From: Bin103 sp002238925
GTDB lineage: Bacteria > Spirochaetota > Spirochaetia > SZUA-6 > Bin103
DNA: 64,000 bases
Direction: 5' to 3'
NCBI GenBank assembly: GCA_965208065.1
Contig: OZ242313.1
Span: forward strand, 2,046,001 to 2,110,000
Numbering within the stretch: the stretch's first letter is position 1; every line of letters starts with the position of its first letter. Position numbers and translations under genes: made by a program. Below, piece after piece: positions 1-8,601 of the stretch. The notes under the pieces were generated by a model. That model made no database searches and was not told where the DNA came from. It saw only the letters and a program-made list of their open reading frames with translations.

Positions 1-151
1 CCAGGAGGAGTGGACCTTCAAGTTCATCACCGGGCAGGAGTCGCTCGACCGGTTCGACGACTACGTCGCCACGATGAAGCGGGTCGGCGTCGATGAGTTG
101 GTGGAAATCATCCAGCAGCAGCACGACGACTACACCGCGTCGACCAGGTAG
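1..151 (+). CDS. Sugar ABC transporter solute-binding protein, C-terminal fragment
   Basis: Only the last 49 codons are in the window, read in frame 2 and ending at TAG 149-151. The fragment ends with acidic and glutamine-rich helices (VDELVEIIQQQHDDYTAS), which is how extracellular solute-binding proteins of the LplA type usually finish. The call rests mainly on position: two LplB/LplC-type permease genes follow on the same strand, so this should be the binding protein of that importer. The 5' end lies outside the window and family assignment from 49 residues is tentative. Confidence 0.6.
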   Translation, partial: QEEWTFKFITGQESLDRFDDYVATMKRVGVDELVEIIQQQHDDYTASTR

Positions 152-172
152 CCGCACATCCGTTCCAATGAC

Positions 173-200
173 CGCCCCGGGGCCGCACCGCCTCGGGGCG
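173..200 (+). other. Intercistronic hairpin between binding-protein and permease genes
   Basis: CGCCCCG (173-179) and CGGGGCG (194-200) form a perfect 7-bp inverted repeat around a 14-nt loop, 21 bases after the preceding stop codon. There is no real T-run after it, so it is not a classical intrinsic terminator. Hairpins at this position commonly protect the abundant binding-protein message or reduce read-through into permease genes. That role is inferred here. Confidence 0.35.
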
Positions 201-235
201 ACTCCTTAACCCAACCCGGGGCCCTGCCGCCGGCA

Positions 236-1165
236 GTGCGGGCACGCGGATCGCCGCTCGCAAATCGCCTCGGCAAGGCGCTGTTCCAGGACCGGTACCT
301 GTGGCTGCTGGCGGTGCCGGCGGTTGTGTATTACTTCCTGTTCCACTACCTGCCGATGTACGGGCTGCTGATCGCGTTCAAGGACTTCAGCCCGTTTCTC
401 GGCATTCTACGCAGTCCGTGGGCCGGGTTCGTGTGGTTCGAGCAGTTCTTCACCTCCATCCACTTCGTGCGCACGGTGCGCAACACCCTGCTGCTCAATT
501 TCTACGGCTTCTTCTTCAACTTCACCGTACCGATCATCTTCGCGCTGCTGCTGAACGAGGTGCACAACAGCCTGTTCCGGCGCTGGGTGCAGACCATCAG
601 CTACATCCCGCACTTCGTCTCCATCGTGGTGGTGGTGGGGCTGATCAACGCCATGTTCAACACCGAGAACGGCCTGGTGAACATCGCGCTGGACCGGATG
701 GGGGTGGAGACGGTGCCGTTCCTGATCATGCCCGGCTGGTTTCGTCCGCTGTACATCGGGTCCGACATCTGGCAGCACTTCGGCTGGCGCGCCATCATCT
801 ACCTGGCCGCGCTCACCGCCATCGACCAGGAGCAGTACGACGCCGCCTGGGTGGACGGCGCCAACCGCTGGCAACAGTTGCGCTTTGTTACGCTGCCGGG
901 GATCGCGCCCACCATCATCATTCTGATGATCCTGTACGTCGGGCAGATGATGTCGGTGGGATTCGAGAAGATCCTGCTCATGTACGGCCCCGGCACTTAC
1001 GAGACCGCGGACGTAATCTCCACCTTCGTGTATCGCCGCGGCATCGCCGGCGGCGACTACAGCTTCGCCGCGGCGGCCGGCCTGTTCAACTCGGTGATCA
1101 ACCTGGTGCTGATCCTGATGGTCAACCGGATGAGCAGGCAATTCACCGGCACCAGCCTGTGGTGA
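236..1165 (+). CDS. Sugar ABC transporter permease, LplB type
   Basis: A 309-residue integral membrane subunit of a CUT1-like importer for oligosaccharides. It opens with a short basic N-terminus, then a first membrane helix (LWLLAVPAVVYYFLFHYLP) and the LplB-type stretch MYGLLIAFKDF. The conserved cytoplasmic EAA-like loop, which contacts the ATPase, is YDAAWVDGANRWQQLRFVTLP at about residues 200-222. The start is GTG 236 with no clear Shine-Dalgarno, so the exact N-terminus is uncertain. It lies 7 bases before the partner permease. No ATPase gene is in this operon, so a shared MsmK/UgpC-type ATPase encoded elsewhere is probably used, as is common for such systems. Confidence 0.9.
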   Translation: MRARGSPLANRLGKALFQDRYLWLLAVPAVVYYFLFHYLPMYGLLIAFKDFSPFLGILRSPWAGFVWFEQFFTSIHFVRTVRNTLLLNFYGFFFNFTVPIIFALLLNEVHNSLFRRWVQTISYIPHFVSIVVVVGLINAMFNTENGLVNIALDRMGVETVPFLIMPGWFRPLYIGSDIWQHFGWRAIIYLAALTAIDQEQYDAAWVDGANRWQQLRFVTLPGIAPTIIILMILYVGQMMSVGFEKILLMYGPGTYETADVISTFVYRRGIAGGDYSFAAAAGLFNSVINLVLILMVNRMSRQFTGTSLW

Positions 1166-1172
1166 CTGGGGC

Positions 1173-2051
1173 ATGAACGTCCGCTATCAGCGCAGCGTGG
1201 CCGAGCGGCTCGCGGAGTACGCCATCGCCCTGGTGCTGTCGGTGGCTGCGCTGGTCACCATTTTCCCGATCCTCTACGTGTTCAGCAACTCGATCAGCGG
1301 CAGCCGCGCGATCCTCGGCGGCACGGTGTGGCTATGGCCGCAGGACATCACCTGGGTCGGCTACCAGACCGTGGTGAAGTCCACCGAGGTGTGGCGCTCC
1401 TACTACAACACCCTCTGGTATACCAGCGTCGGCACCGCGCTCAACGTCGCGATCACGATGACGGTCGCCTATCCGCTGTCGCGGCGCGGCTTCCGTGGCC
1501 GCTCACTGCTGATGTTCTACATCGCCTTCACCATGTGGTTCTCGGGCGGCATCATTCCCACGTTCATCATCGTGCGCAACCTGGGGCTGTACGCCACCCG
1601 TTGGGCAATGGTGCTGCCGACCGCGGCGGCGGCCTGGAACATCATCATTACCCGCACCTACCTGCAGAGCAACATCGACGAGTCGATCCCGGAGTCGGCC
1701 AAGATCGACGGCGCCAACGACCTGACCATCTTCTTCCGCATCGTGGTGCCGGTGTCGAGCACGATCATCGCCGTGAACGTGCTGTTCTACGCGGTCGGGC
1801 ACTGGAACGCCTACTTCCCGGCCCTGATCTACCTGCCCGATCCGGACCTGCACCCGCTGCAGATGGTCCTGCGCAGGCTGCTGATCCTGCCGCCCGAGGA
1901 GGAGGAGCGGATGGCGTTCGAGGCGATCGCCGGCATCACCCGCAACCGCTTCGTGGTGATCATGGTGGGCACACTGCCGATCCTGGCGGTGTACCCGTTC
2001 CTGCAGCGCTACTTCATCAAGGGCGTGATGATCGGCGCGCTCAAGGGGTGA
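1173..2051 (+). CDS. Sugar ABC transporter permease, LplC/MalG type
   Basis: A 292-residue second permease of the importer. It has six predicted membrane segments, starting with YAIALVLSVAALVTIFPILY. The EAA loop is IPESAKIDGANDLTIFFRIVVP near residues 170-192. It ends in the family-typical YPFLQRYFIKGVMIGALKG. ATG 1173 is the start, 7 bases after the upstream stop, so the two permeases are almost certainly co-translated. Downstream genes suggest that the imported sugar is an arabinofuranose-containing oligosaccharide; this is inferred from context. Confidence 0.92.
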   Translation: MNVRYQRSVAERLAEYAIALVLSVAALVTIFPILYVFSNSISGSRAILGGTVWLWPQDITWVGYQTVVKSTEVWRSYYNTLWYTSVGTALNVAITMTVAYPLSRRGFRGRSLLMFYIAFTMWFSGGIIPTFIIVRNLGLYATRWAMVLPTAAAAWNIIITRTYLQSNIDESIPESAKIDGANDLTIFFRIVVPVSSTIIAVNVLFYAVGHWNAYFPALIYLPDPDLHPLQMVLRRLLILPPEEEERMAFEAIAGITRNRFVVIMVGTLPILAVYPFLQRYFIKGVMIGALKG

Positions 2052-2054
2052 GGC

Positions 2055-2081
2055 GGTCGGATTGGTCGGATCGGTCGGATT
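2055..2081 (+). repeat. Three tandem 9-bp units (GGTCGGATY)
   Basis: Three consecutive copies, GGTCGGATT (2055-2063), GGTCGGATC (2064-2072) and GGTCGGATT (2073-2081), begin four bases after the permease stop codon. A related 9-bp array lies at 25058-25090, so this looks like a dispersed minisatellite of the genome. No coding role is evident here. Confidence 0.75.
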
Positions 2082-2130
2082 GCGCGGCGAGCCCGATCCT
2101 TGCGACAGTAGGGTGCAGGGAGGAGTGACG

Positions 2131-2910
2131 ATGGCCGAACGGGAGGTGCCGGCGGGGCTGGCGGATCTGGAGCGCGACGGCTTTGTGTTGGTGCGCGGGG
2201 CGCTCGACGCCGGCACGGTGGCGGAGTGGAAGCGCAAGCTGTACGACATGCACCGCCGCGGGCTGAACGAGATCGACAACAGCGTCGGCAACGTGGCGTT
2301 CGAGAGCCTGCTGCAACTGGAGCCGGAGCTGTCGCAGGGCGTGGTCGGCCACCCCAGCGTCGCCCCCTACCTGAAGGCGATGCTCGGCAAGCAATGCCAG
2401 TTGCGCTCGTTCCGCGCCCACATCAACCCGCGCGCGTACCGGCAGGAGTGGCACATGGACTTTGCCGACTACCACTACCAGGAGCGCAACGCCGGGGCCG
2501 CGCGCCCGCTGCGCGCGCTGTGCATGAACACCACCTTCTACCTGACCGACAACACCCCCGAGCGCGGACGGCTGACCTTCCTGAAGGACTATGTCGACCG
2601 CCTGCTGCCGGACGAGGTGCTGCCGCACATCCACTACACCGACGACCGCAGCAACCCGTTCCAGGTATGGTGCGACGAACAGCCGCAGGAGCACCTGTAC
2701 CCGCTCGCCGGCGACGCCATCGTGTTCTTCGCCCACATCCCCCACCAGGGCGTCAAGTTCGGCGACGACCCCGAGGACGACATCCGCGCCAACCTGGTGC
2801 TGCACTTCCAGCAGAACCCCATGTACCCCGGCATCAAGTTCGTCAGCTCCCCCGACTTCACCCTGAAGACCCTCGGCTACGCCGGCACCTTCCCCTTCGC
2901 GGACCCGTAG
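2131..2910 (+). CDS. Phytanoyl-CoA dioxygenase (PhyH) family protein
   Basis: A 259-residue Fe(II)/2-oxoglutarate-type dioxygenase. The metal-binding HxD is H108-M-D110 in EWHMDFADYHYQ. A distal histidine lies in HIPHQGVKFG, followed by the arginine of DDIRANLVLHF that would bind the co-substrate carboxylate. ATG 2131 is chosen because AGGGAGGAG sits just upstream; reading further upstream would include the 9-bp repeat array. It sits between importer permeases and sugar-catabolic genes, 8 bases before the FAD oxidase. PhyH-family members act on very varied substrates, so the substrate (a modified sugar, perhaps) cannot be named from the sequence. Two further PhyH genes are in this window. Confidence 0.85.
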   Translation: MAEREVPAGLADLERDGFVLVRGALDAGTVAEWKRKLYDMHRRGLNEIDNSVGNVAFESLLQLEPELSQGVVGHPSVAPYLKAMLGKQCQLRSFRAHINPRAYRQEWHMDFADYHYQERNAGAARPLRALCMNTTFYLTDNTPERGRLTFLKDYVDRLLPDEVLPHIHYTDDRSNPFQVWCDEQPQEHLYPLAGDAIVFFAHIPHQGVKFGDDPEDDIRANLVLHFQQNPMYPGIKFVSSPDFTLKTLGYAGTFPFADP

Positions 2911-2918
2911 CCGCCGGT

Positions 2919-4367
2919 ATGGGCGACCTCGGTAAGCATATCGTTCCGCAACGCGTACGCTCCACTCCGTCTCTTGCCGGACTGCGCGCGTTGCTCCCCG
3001 CAAGTCGTTTTTCGGATTCACCGTCCGATCTCCGGCGACACAGTCGCGACGCCTGGTCGATAGCTATCAAGGCGGCGCAACAGGAGAAACGCACATATTC
3101 CCCCGAGTTGGTGGTGACGCCGCGCGGCACGGAGGAGGTGGCCCTCGTGTTGGAGTGGGCGGGTCGCCACGGCATAGCCGTCACCCCGTGGGGGGCGGGA
3201 TCATCGGTCACCGGCGCGCCGTTGCCGCTCACCGGTGGGATCACTGTGGATCTGACCCACCTGGATCAGGTCGTCTCGGTGGATCTGGTGAACCAGATGA
3301 TAACGGTCCAAGCTGGCGCCGTCGGAGCGCAGGTGGAGCGGTATCTCAACCAGCGCGGCTACACCCTCGGTCATTCACCGCAATCGCTCGGCGTCTCTAC
3401 GGCGGGCGGATGGGTCGCGACGCGCGCGACCGGCCAGTTCTCATCCCGCTATGGCGGGATCGAACACTTGGTGATTGCAATGAAGGTGCTGCTCCCCAGC
3501 GGTGAGGTGGTGACTACGCAGCGCTCCGTCCGAGCTCCGCTCGGGCCCGATCTGAAGCAGCTCTTCATTGGCGCGGAGGGCACGCTCGGTATCGTTACCG
3601 AGGTAACGTTGAGGATCTTTGCGCGTGCGGCGACGCGGCTCCTGGAAGCGGTGGCGTTCGACGCGGTGGATTCAGGTCTGCGCGTAATGCGCCTCGTCAT
3701 GCAGTGCGGATTATCCCCGTTCATCGTGCGGTTCTACGACCGGGAGGAGTCGCGTCACGTGATGCACGACCACCGCCTTTCCGGTTGCGTGATGTTCCTG
3801 GGATTCGAGGGCTTGAGCCGTGTGGCACAAGCCGAATACGCTGAGGCGATGGAGATCTGCGTCGCGGACGGTGGGCGGTTGCTGGGCGCCGATCCGGTTG
3901 CTGCCTGGTTGGCGCGGCGATTCGACTTCTCCGCCATCGAAAACCTGCTTGCCCAGCCATCGGGCGTAGCGGAGACCATTGAGGTTGCGAACTTCTGGGA
4001 CCGGATCGAATGGACCTGGTCGGAAATGAAGTCGGCGCTGAGCGAGCATGCCAGCGAGGTGCTCGGCCACTTCTCTCACGTGTACCCGCAAGGTACCTCG
4101 CTGTATCTGATCCTCTTGGGCGCGCGGTCGGCGCCACGCGACGCCGCTGCGGCCGAGGCTGAGTTGCGCGCCATATGGAAAATTGCCAACGAGGTCGCCC
4201 TGCGTACCGGCGCCTCCACTGCACACCATCACGGGGTCGGGCTGGCCCGCTTGCCGGTAATCCGCCGCGACCTCGGTTCCTCCATGGTTCTGCTGGAACG
4301 GGTCAAGGAGGCACTGGATCCTGCGGGTATCATGTGCCCGGGGAAGCTGGGCCTGGCCGGCCGCTGA
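2919..4367 (+). CDS. FAD-linked oxidase (GlcD / alkyl-DHAP synthase-like)
   Basis: A 482-residue VAO-family flavoenzyme. The N-terminal half is the FAD_binding_4 domain, with the flavin loop TPWGAGSSVTGAPLP and the stretch HSPQSLGVSTAGGWVATRATGQFSSRYGG. The C-terminal half is the FAD-oxidase C domain. The motif AHHHGVGLAR and the end DPAGIMCPGKLGL resemble the alkyl-dihydroxyacetonephosphate synthase branch more than plain D-lactate dehydrogenase. ATG 2919 lies 8 bases after phyH. Placed between a sugar importer and a sugar kinase, it most plausibly oxidises a sugar, sugar acid or polyol so that kinase and aldolase can act. That role is inferred. G+C looks slightly lower at its 5' end than in its neighbours. 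Confidence 0.8.
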   Translation: MGDLGKHIVPQRVRSTPSLAGLRALLPASRFSDSPSDLRRHSRDAWSIAIKAAQQEKRTYSPELVVTPRGTEEVALVLEWAGRHGIAVTPWGAGSSVTGAPLPLTGGITVDLTHLDQVVSVDLVNQMITVQAGAVGAQVERYLNQRGYTLGHSPQSLGVSTAGGWVATRATGQFSSRYGGIEHLVIAMKVLLPSGEVVTTQRSVRAPLGPDLKQLFIGAEGTLGIVTEVTLRIFARAATRLLEAVAFDAVDSGLRVMRLVMQCGLSPFIVRFYDREESRHVMHDHRLSGCVMFLGFEGLSRVAQAEYAEAMEICVADGGRLLGADPVAAWLARRFDFSAIENLLAQPSGVAETIEVANFWDRIEWTWSEMKSALSEHASEVLGHFSHVYPQGTSLYLILLGARSAPRDAAAAEAELRAIWKIANEVALRTGASTAHHHGVGLARLPVIRRDLGSSMVLLERVKEALDPAGIMCPGKLGLAGR

Positions 4368-4379
4368 GGGGTTGTCGGG

Positions 4380-5858
4380 ATGAGCTATCTGGTTGCGCTC
4401 GACGCGGGCGCCTCCGAAGTCAAGGTTTCCATATTCGATCGCGCTGGCGCCGAAGTCGCCAACGCACGGCGGGACTGTCCGAGTGAAGCACCGCAGCCGG
4501 GGTGGGCCGAGTGTCCCCCCGAGGTGTTGACCCGGTGGCCGTTGGATGTCCTGCGCGAGGCGTTGGAAACGAGCGGCGTACCCCTCGACGAGGTCGCGGC
4601 CGTGGGAGTTACCGGCTCGCGAGCCACAGTGCTTCCTGTCGGCCGCGACGGCGAACCCTGCGGCTCGGCGATCTTCTGGTACGACCGCCGGGCATCCGGT
4701 GCCGCCGACGAGTTGGGGCTGCGCCTTGACGGCCCCGACCGGTTCCAGCAACTCACCGGGATACCGCTCGATGCGACGCCGTCGGTGGCGAAGATCATGT
4801 GGCTGCGGCGCCACCAGTCGCGCATCTTCGACGCGGCCGCGCTGTTCGCGATTCCGCAGAGCGCAGTGCTGAATGCCCTCACCGGATCCGGGTGGTCTTG
4901 CGACGCTTCATATGGCTCCTACGTCGGGCTGATGGACCTCGAAACCCGGCGGTGGAATGACGAGCTGCTGGCCGCAAGCGGAATTTCGGCCGCGGCGCTG
5001 CCGGAGCTGGTCGCGCCCGGGACCGTCACCGGTACGATCGGAGCGACAGCGGCGGCAGCCACCGGCCTTCCGCGCAGCGTCAAGGTGGTCGCCTCGGGTT
5101 CCGATTCGGCGTGCTTCAAGATCGGTGCCGGCATCGAGGGCACAGGCGTCGCCAGCATCTACATCGGTACGGCAGGGGTAGTGGGCGTGATTACCAACCG
5201 GCCGGTGCGGGATCCACGCCTGACTTGCTGCCCGTCGGCGCTGCCAGGTTACTGGGACACGGAAGGGCTATTGTTGTCCGCCGGCTCGGCCTATCGCTGG
5301 CTGCGCGACCTGCTGAACGTGGCCCGCCCTGACGGAGGAACGCGCAGCTTCGGCGATCTGGATGCGCTGGCGGCCGAGGCACCGCCAGGCAGCGACGGCC
5401 TGTTGGTGGTACCGCACCTTGCCGGCTCCGGCACGCCGCTGTGGCGCGCTGACGCGAGCGGCGTGGTGTCAGGCTTGCGGCTGTCGCACTCGTTGTCGAG
5501 TCTTGCCCGCGCCGTGCTGGAGGGGGTTGCCTATGCGCAGCGGCATGCGCTGGATGCGGTGGCCGAGCACGTTTCACCGCTCAGTCGGCTGCGGTTCACG
5601 GGCGGCGGCGCCGCCTCAGCGCTGTGGGCGCAGATCATTGCAGACGTGACGGGGATCCCGGTCTCGGTTCCGGCGAGCCGCGAGTCGACCGCGCTGGGTG
5701 CGGCGCTGATTGCCGGTGTGGCGGCCGGCATATATTCTGACCATCGCTGCGCCATCGCTGCAGCCGCTGGTCCGGAGCGTCAATTCCAGCCCGACGCGGT
5801 GGCGCACGAGACCTACGTGGCGGGCTACCGCTCCTATGTGGAGGTTGCAGAGCGATGA
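4380..5858 (+). CDS. FGGY-family carbohydrate kinase
   Basis: A 492-residue sugar kinase. The N-terminal phosphate-binding segment is LVALDAGASEVKVSIFD, and the catalytic base is Asp242 in ASGSDSACFKIGAG. The C-terminal FGGY signature region contains LRFTGGGAASALWAQIIADVTGIPV and ESTALGAALIAG. Overall it is closest in style to xylulokinases and ribulokinases, but FGGY specificity cannot be read reliably from motifs. It starts 12 bases after the FAD oxidase and its stop overlaps the aldolase start (ATGA). The expected job is to phosphorylate a ketose for the following aldolase. Confidence 0.88.
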   Translation: MSYLVALDAGASEVKVSIFDRAGAEVANARRDCPSEAPQPGWAECPPEVLTRWPLDVLREALETSGVPLDEVAAVGVTGSRATVLPVGRDGEPCGSAIFWYDRRASGAADELGLRLDGPDRFQQLTGIPLDATPSVAKIMWLRRHQSRIFDAAALFAIPQSAVLNALTGSGWSCDASYGSYVGLMDLETRRWNDELLAASGISAAALPELVAPGTVTGTIGATAAAATGLPRSVKVVASGSDSACFKIGAGIEGTGVASIYIGTAGVVGVITNRPVRDPRLTCCPSALPGYWDTEGLLLSAGSAYRWLRDLLNVARPDGGTRSFGDLDALAAEAPPGSDGLLVVPHLAGSGTPLWRADASGVVSGLRLSHSLSSLARAVLEGVAYAQRHALDAVAEHVSPLSRLRFTGGGAASALWAQIIADVTGIPVSVPASRESTALGAALIAGVAAGIYSDHRCAIAAAAGPERQFQPDAVAHETYVAGYRSYVEVAER

Positions 5859-6505
5859 ATACCGCCGAACTCGAGTTGGAGCAGGTCGCCGCCGAGATGG
5901 CGATCTACTCCGACCTCCTGGTCGCCTCCGGCCTGCTGCATCTGAAGGGCGGCAACCACAGCGTGCGCTGTGGGCCGCGCGGAGACGAACTGATCATCAC
6001 CCGCACCGGGAGTTTCAAGCGTGACCTGGTTCCGGAACGACTGATCCGCGCGTCCGTTCACTGCGATGACCCGGTGGAAAACGCGTCGAGCGTACTGTCG
6101 ATGCACCGTGCGATCTACCGTAGGACCGACGCGCGGGCGGTCATCCATGCCCACCCCTACCACCCCGCGCTGTTGTCATTCTATGTGGACCAGTTCACTC
6201 CGGTGGACGAAAATGGCTTGATCTACCTGGGCCCGGTGATCAAGGTGGTGGCCGCGCGCGAGTTCATGGGCTGGGCGGCAGCCGATGCGGCGATGGCCGA
6301 AGCGTTGGCGGAGTGCCCGGCGGCGATCCTGAAGTGGCATGGCACCTTCGCCATCGGCGACTCACTTGCCCAGGCGTTCCACAACACGCAGGCGGTGGAG
6401 AGTGCGGCCCGTTTCTATCTTGACACCTTGCGCCTGCGCGCTGCGCTCGGCATGCCGGAGATTGCGCCATACGTGGCCGATCCGCCCTGGATGGATACGC
6501 GATGA
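5855..6505 (+). CDS. Class II aldolase/adducin family protein
   Basis: A 216-residue zinc aldolase of the fuculose-1-phosphate aldolase / ribulose-5-phosphate 4-epimerase superfamily. The first metal site is HAHPYHPALL near residue 95 and the distal histidine is in ILKWHGTFAIGDSL. The N-terminal LLHLKGGNHSVRCG matches the substrate-phosphate-binding GN-S loop. The start overlaps the kinase stop and its own stop overlaps the GH127 start, both as ATGA. With the preceding kinase it would cleave a phosphorylated ketose to DHAP plus an aldehyde, or epimerise a pentulose phosphate. These two options cannot be separated here. Confidence 0.85.
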   Translation: MNTAELELEQVAAEMAIYSDLLVASGLLHLKGGNHSVRCGPRGDELIITRTGSFKRDLVPERLIRASVHCDDPVENASSVLSMHRAIYRRTDARAVIHAHPYHPALLSFYVDQFTPVDENGLIYLGPVIKVVAAREFMGWAAADAAMAEALAECPAAILKWHGTFAIGDSLAQAFHNTQAVESAARFYLDTLRLRAALGMPEIAPYVADPPWMDTR

Positions 6506-8358
6506 CGGATTTTCGCCGGCCCCTGATCGTGCCGTGCCGCGATGCTTCCTGGAATCTGTCCGGCGAGGTCGGTGCACGCGTTACCGCGGCGATCGAGCAG
6601 TGGATCCTGCCGCTGCCGTATGCGAATCCGGGCCTGCTGGAGATGTTCCGCGAACGCGACCTCCAGCCGGCGCGCGACCGTTGTCCGTGGGAAGGCGAGT
6701 ATGCGGGCAAGTACCTGACCCATTGCGTCCAAATCTACCGCCTGACGCGCGACGATCGTTTGCGGCGCCACCTGGAGTGGTTCGTGCACGAACTTCGGTC
6801 GCTGCAAGCAGCCGACGGCTACCTCGGGCCATGGCCGCCCGGCAGCCGGCTGACGGGGAGTGCTCCCAACTCGAGGATCAGGTCAAGCGGCATGGATGAT
6901 CCGTTGCCCACCTGGGATGCCTGGGGACACTACCACGTCATGTTCGGCCTGCTGTTGTGGCACATGGAGAGCGGCGATGACGGGACGCTCGACTGCGTGC
7001 GCCGGATAGCCGACCTGATGTGCAGCACGTACCTCAATGGCACCCGTCTCTACGCCACCTCGCCAGGTTGCGAAGAGATGAACATGGCCTGCCTGCACGG
7101 CCTGTGTCTGCTCTATCGGCAGATTCCCAATCCCGAGTACCTCCGGCTCATTCAACAAATTGAGGCGGACCTGCAGCAGCCGCAGTGCGGCGACTACATC
7201 CGTGTGGCGCTGGAAGGCAAGGAATTCTACCAGGGGCGCAAGCCGCGTTGGGAAAGTCTGCACGTCATCCAGGGGATCGGTGAGCTGTATTACCTGACCG
7301 GTGACGAGCGCTATCGTGACGCGTTCGAGAACATCTGGTGGAGCATCGTGCGCAACGACCGACACAACAACGGTGGCTTCTCCTCCGGCGAACAGGCCTC
7401 CGGCAACCCGTATGACGATGGCGCCATTGAGACCTGCTGTACCATTGCGTGGCTTGCGCTGTCGGTCGACATGCTCAAGCTTACGGGCAATCCAGTCGTG
7501 GCCGACGAGATCGAATTAAGCCTGCTGAACTCCGGCCTGGGTTTTCTGTCCCGGTCGGGAAGGTGGTGCACCTACAATACACCAATGGAGGGAAGCAGGG
7601 GAGCGTTCGTCGTCGACCACAACTGGCAGGCGCAGCCGGGAGCACCCGAGTTGAACTGCTGTGCGGTCAACGCCCCGCGCAGCCTTGGCCTGATCGGCGA
7701 GTGGGGACTGATGGAGGATGCAGGCGGCTTGGCGATCAATTACTTCGGCGACTGTGCCGTGCACACACGAACGCCTGCGGGCAACGCGATCCGGGTTGCG
7801 CAGGAAACTGATTATCCGGCGTCCGGCCGCATCGAGATTGCCATTGAGCCGAAGGCTCCTGAATCATTCACCTTGCGGCTCCGGGTTCCGCAATGGTCGC
7901 ACGAGACCAGGTTGGCGCTCAACGGGAGCCCACTGAGTAGTCCCCGTGCGGGCGCATACGCGGCCATCGAGCGCCGATGGTGCGCTGGCGACCGGGTCAC
8001 TCTAGAGCTCGACCTGTCGCTCCATTACTGGGTGGGAGAACGCGACCGGGCGGGGCGCAGCAGCGTCTACCGGGGACCGATCCTGCTGGCCCATGATCCG
8101 CGCCTGAGTGCTGACGCCGACGCGCGTCCGCCACGGTTCGATGCCGCGAGAATGGGCGAGAGCCGGAGCTCGTTCGCCGGTTGGCTGCGACCGTGGCTGC
8201 ATTACCAATACGCGAGCGGGCCTGGCGACATCGCGCTGTGCGACTTCGCTAGCGCCGGCGCCACGGGAACCCCCTACCGTACCTGGTTTCAGGTGGACAA
8301 TGTCGAACGTGCCGCGTTTTCCGCTACCAACACCTTCCGCAGTTCTCGCCCGGAGTGA
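6502..8358 (+). CDS. GH127-like beta-L-arabinofuranosidase (DUF1680)
   Basis: A 618-residue glycoside hydrolase with an (alpha/alpha)6 barrel followed by beta-domains. The GH127 zinc/cysteine site is visible: Glu310 and Cys312 (AIETCCTIAW), then Cys386-Cys387 (LNCCAVNAPRS). These match the Glu, Cys, Cys-Cys arrangement of Bifidobacterium HypBA1, where the first Cys of the pair is the nucleophile. No signal peptide is seen, so it should act in the cytoplasm on imported oligosaccharides. It is the last gene of the operon and starts inside the aldolase stop codon. GH127 also includes activities other than arabinofuranosidase, so the exact bond cleaved is a prediction. Confidence 0.88.
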   Translation: MTDFRRPLIVPCRDASWNLSGEVGARVTAAIEQWILPLPYANPGLLEMFRERDLQPARDRCPWEGEYAGKYLTHCVQIYRLTRDDRLRRHLEWFVHELRSLQAADGYLGPWPPGSRLTGSAPNSRIRSSGMDDPLPTWDAWGHYHVMFGLLLWHMESGDDGTLDCVRRIADLMCSTYLNGTRLYATSPGCEEMNMACLHGLCLLYRQIPNPEYLRLIQQIEADLQQPQCGDYIRVALEGKEFYQGRKPRWESLHVIQGIGELYYLTGDERYRDAFENIWWSIVRNDRHNNGGFSSGEQASGNPYDDGAIETCCTIAWLALSVDMLKLTGNPVVADEIELSLLNSGLGFLSRSGRWCTYNTPMEGSRGAFVVDHNWQAQPGAPELNCCAVNAPRSLGLIGEWGLMEDAGGLAINYFGDCAVHTRTPAGNAIRVAQETDYPASGRIEIAIEPKAPESFTLRLRVPQWSHETRLALNGSPLSSPRAGAYAAIERRWCAGDRVTLELDLSLHYWVGERDRAGRSSVYRGPILLAHDPRLSADADARPPRFDAARMGESRSSFAGWLRPWLHYQYASGPGDIALCDFASAGATGTPYRTWFQVDNVERAAFSATNTFRSSRPE

Positions 8359-8512
8359 CCGCTCCGATCTCGCCGCCCACCATGCCCATGCGCACTACCG
8401 CCGCGTCGATCGCGCTTCCAGGGAAAAAGCGGATCATGAAGAAGACGATCAGGCTGACCAGGAAAACCGTCGGTATCGCCAACAGCAGTCTCCTGAGCAT
8501 GTAGACACGCAT
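8324..8512 (-). pseudogene. Truncated DppB/OppB-type permease remnant
   Basis: Reading leftward from ATG 8512, the first 50 or so residues (MRVYMLRRLLLAIPTVFLVS, then LIVFFMIRFFPGSA) are the typical first membrane helix and start of a dipeptide/oligopeptide ABC permease. The homology stops after about 55 residues and the reading frame ends at 8324, running into the 3' end of the GH127 gene. A complete DppB is over 300 residues. No other Dpp/Opp gene is nearby, so this is a dead fragment left by a deletion or rearrangement. Confidence 0.75.
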
Positions 8513-8601
8513 GAATGGTCAGCCATGGTAGACCGGTTCGCCCACGCGCAAACGCGTTCCGCGCTTGCTGCGCTTGCTGGGCACCATTTCGGTCCGGCCC
8601 G

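Noticed and set aside
2041..3021. Antisense frame rich in Ser-Asp-Arg at the 9-bp repeat
   Set aside because: It only reads the repeat and the reverse of the PhyH gene; no homology or start signal.
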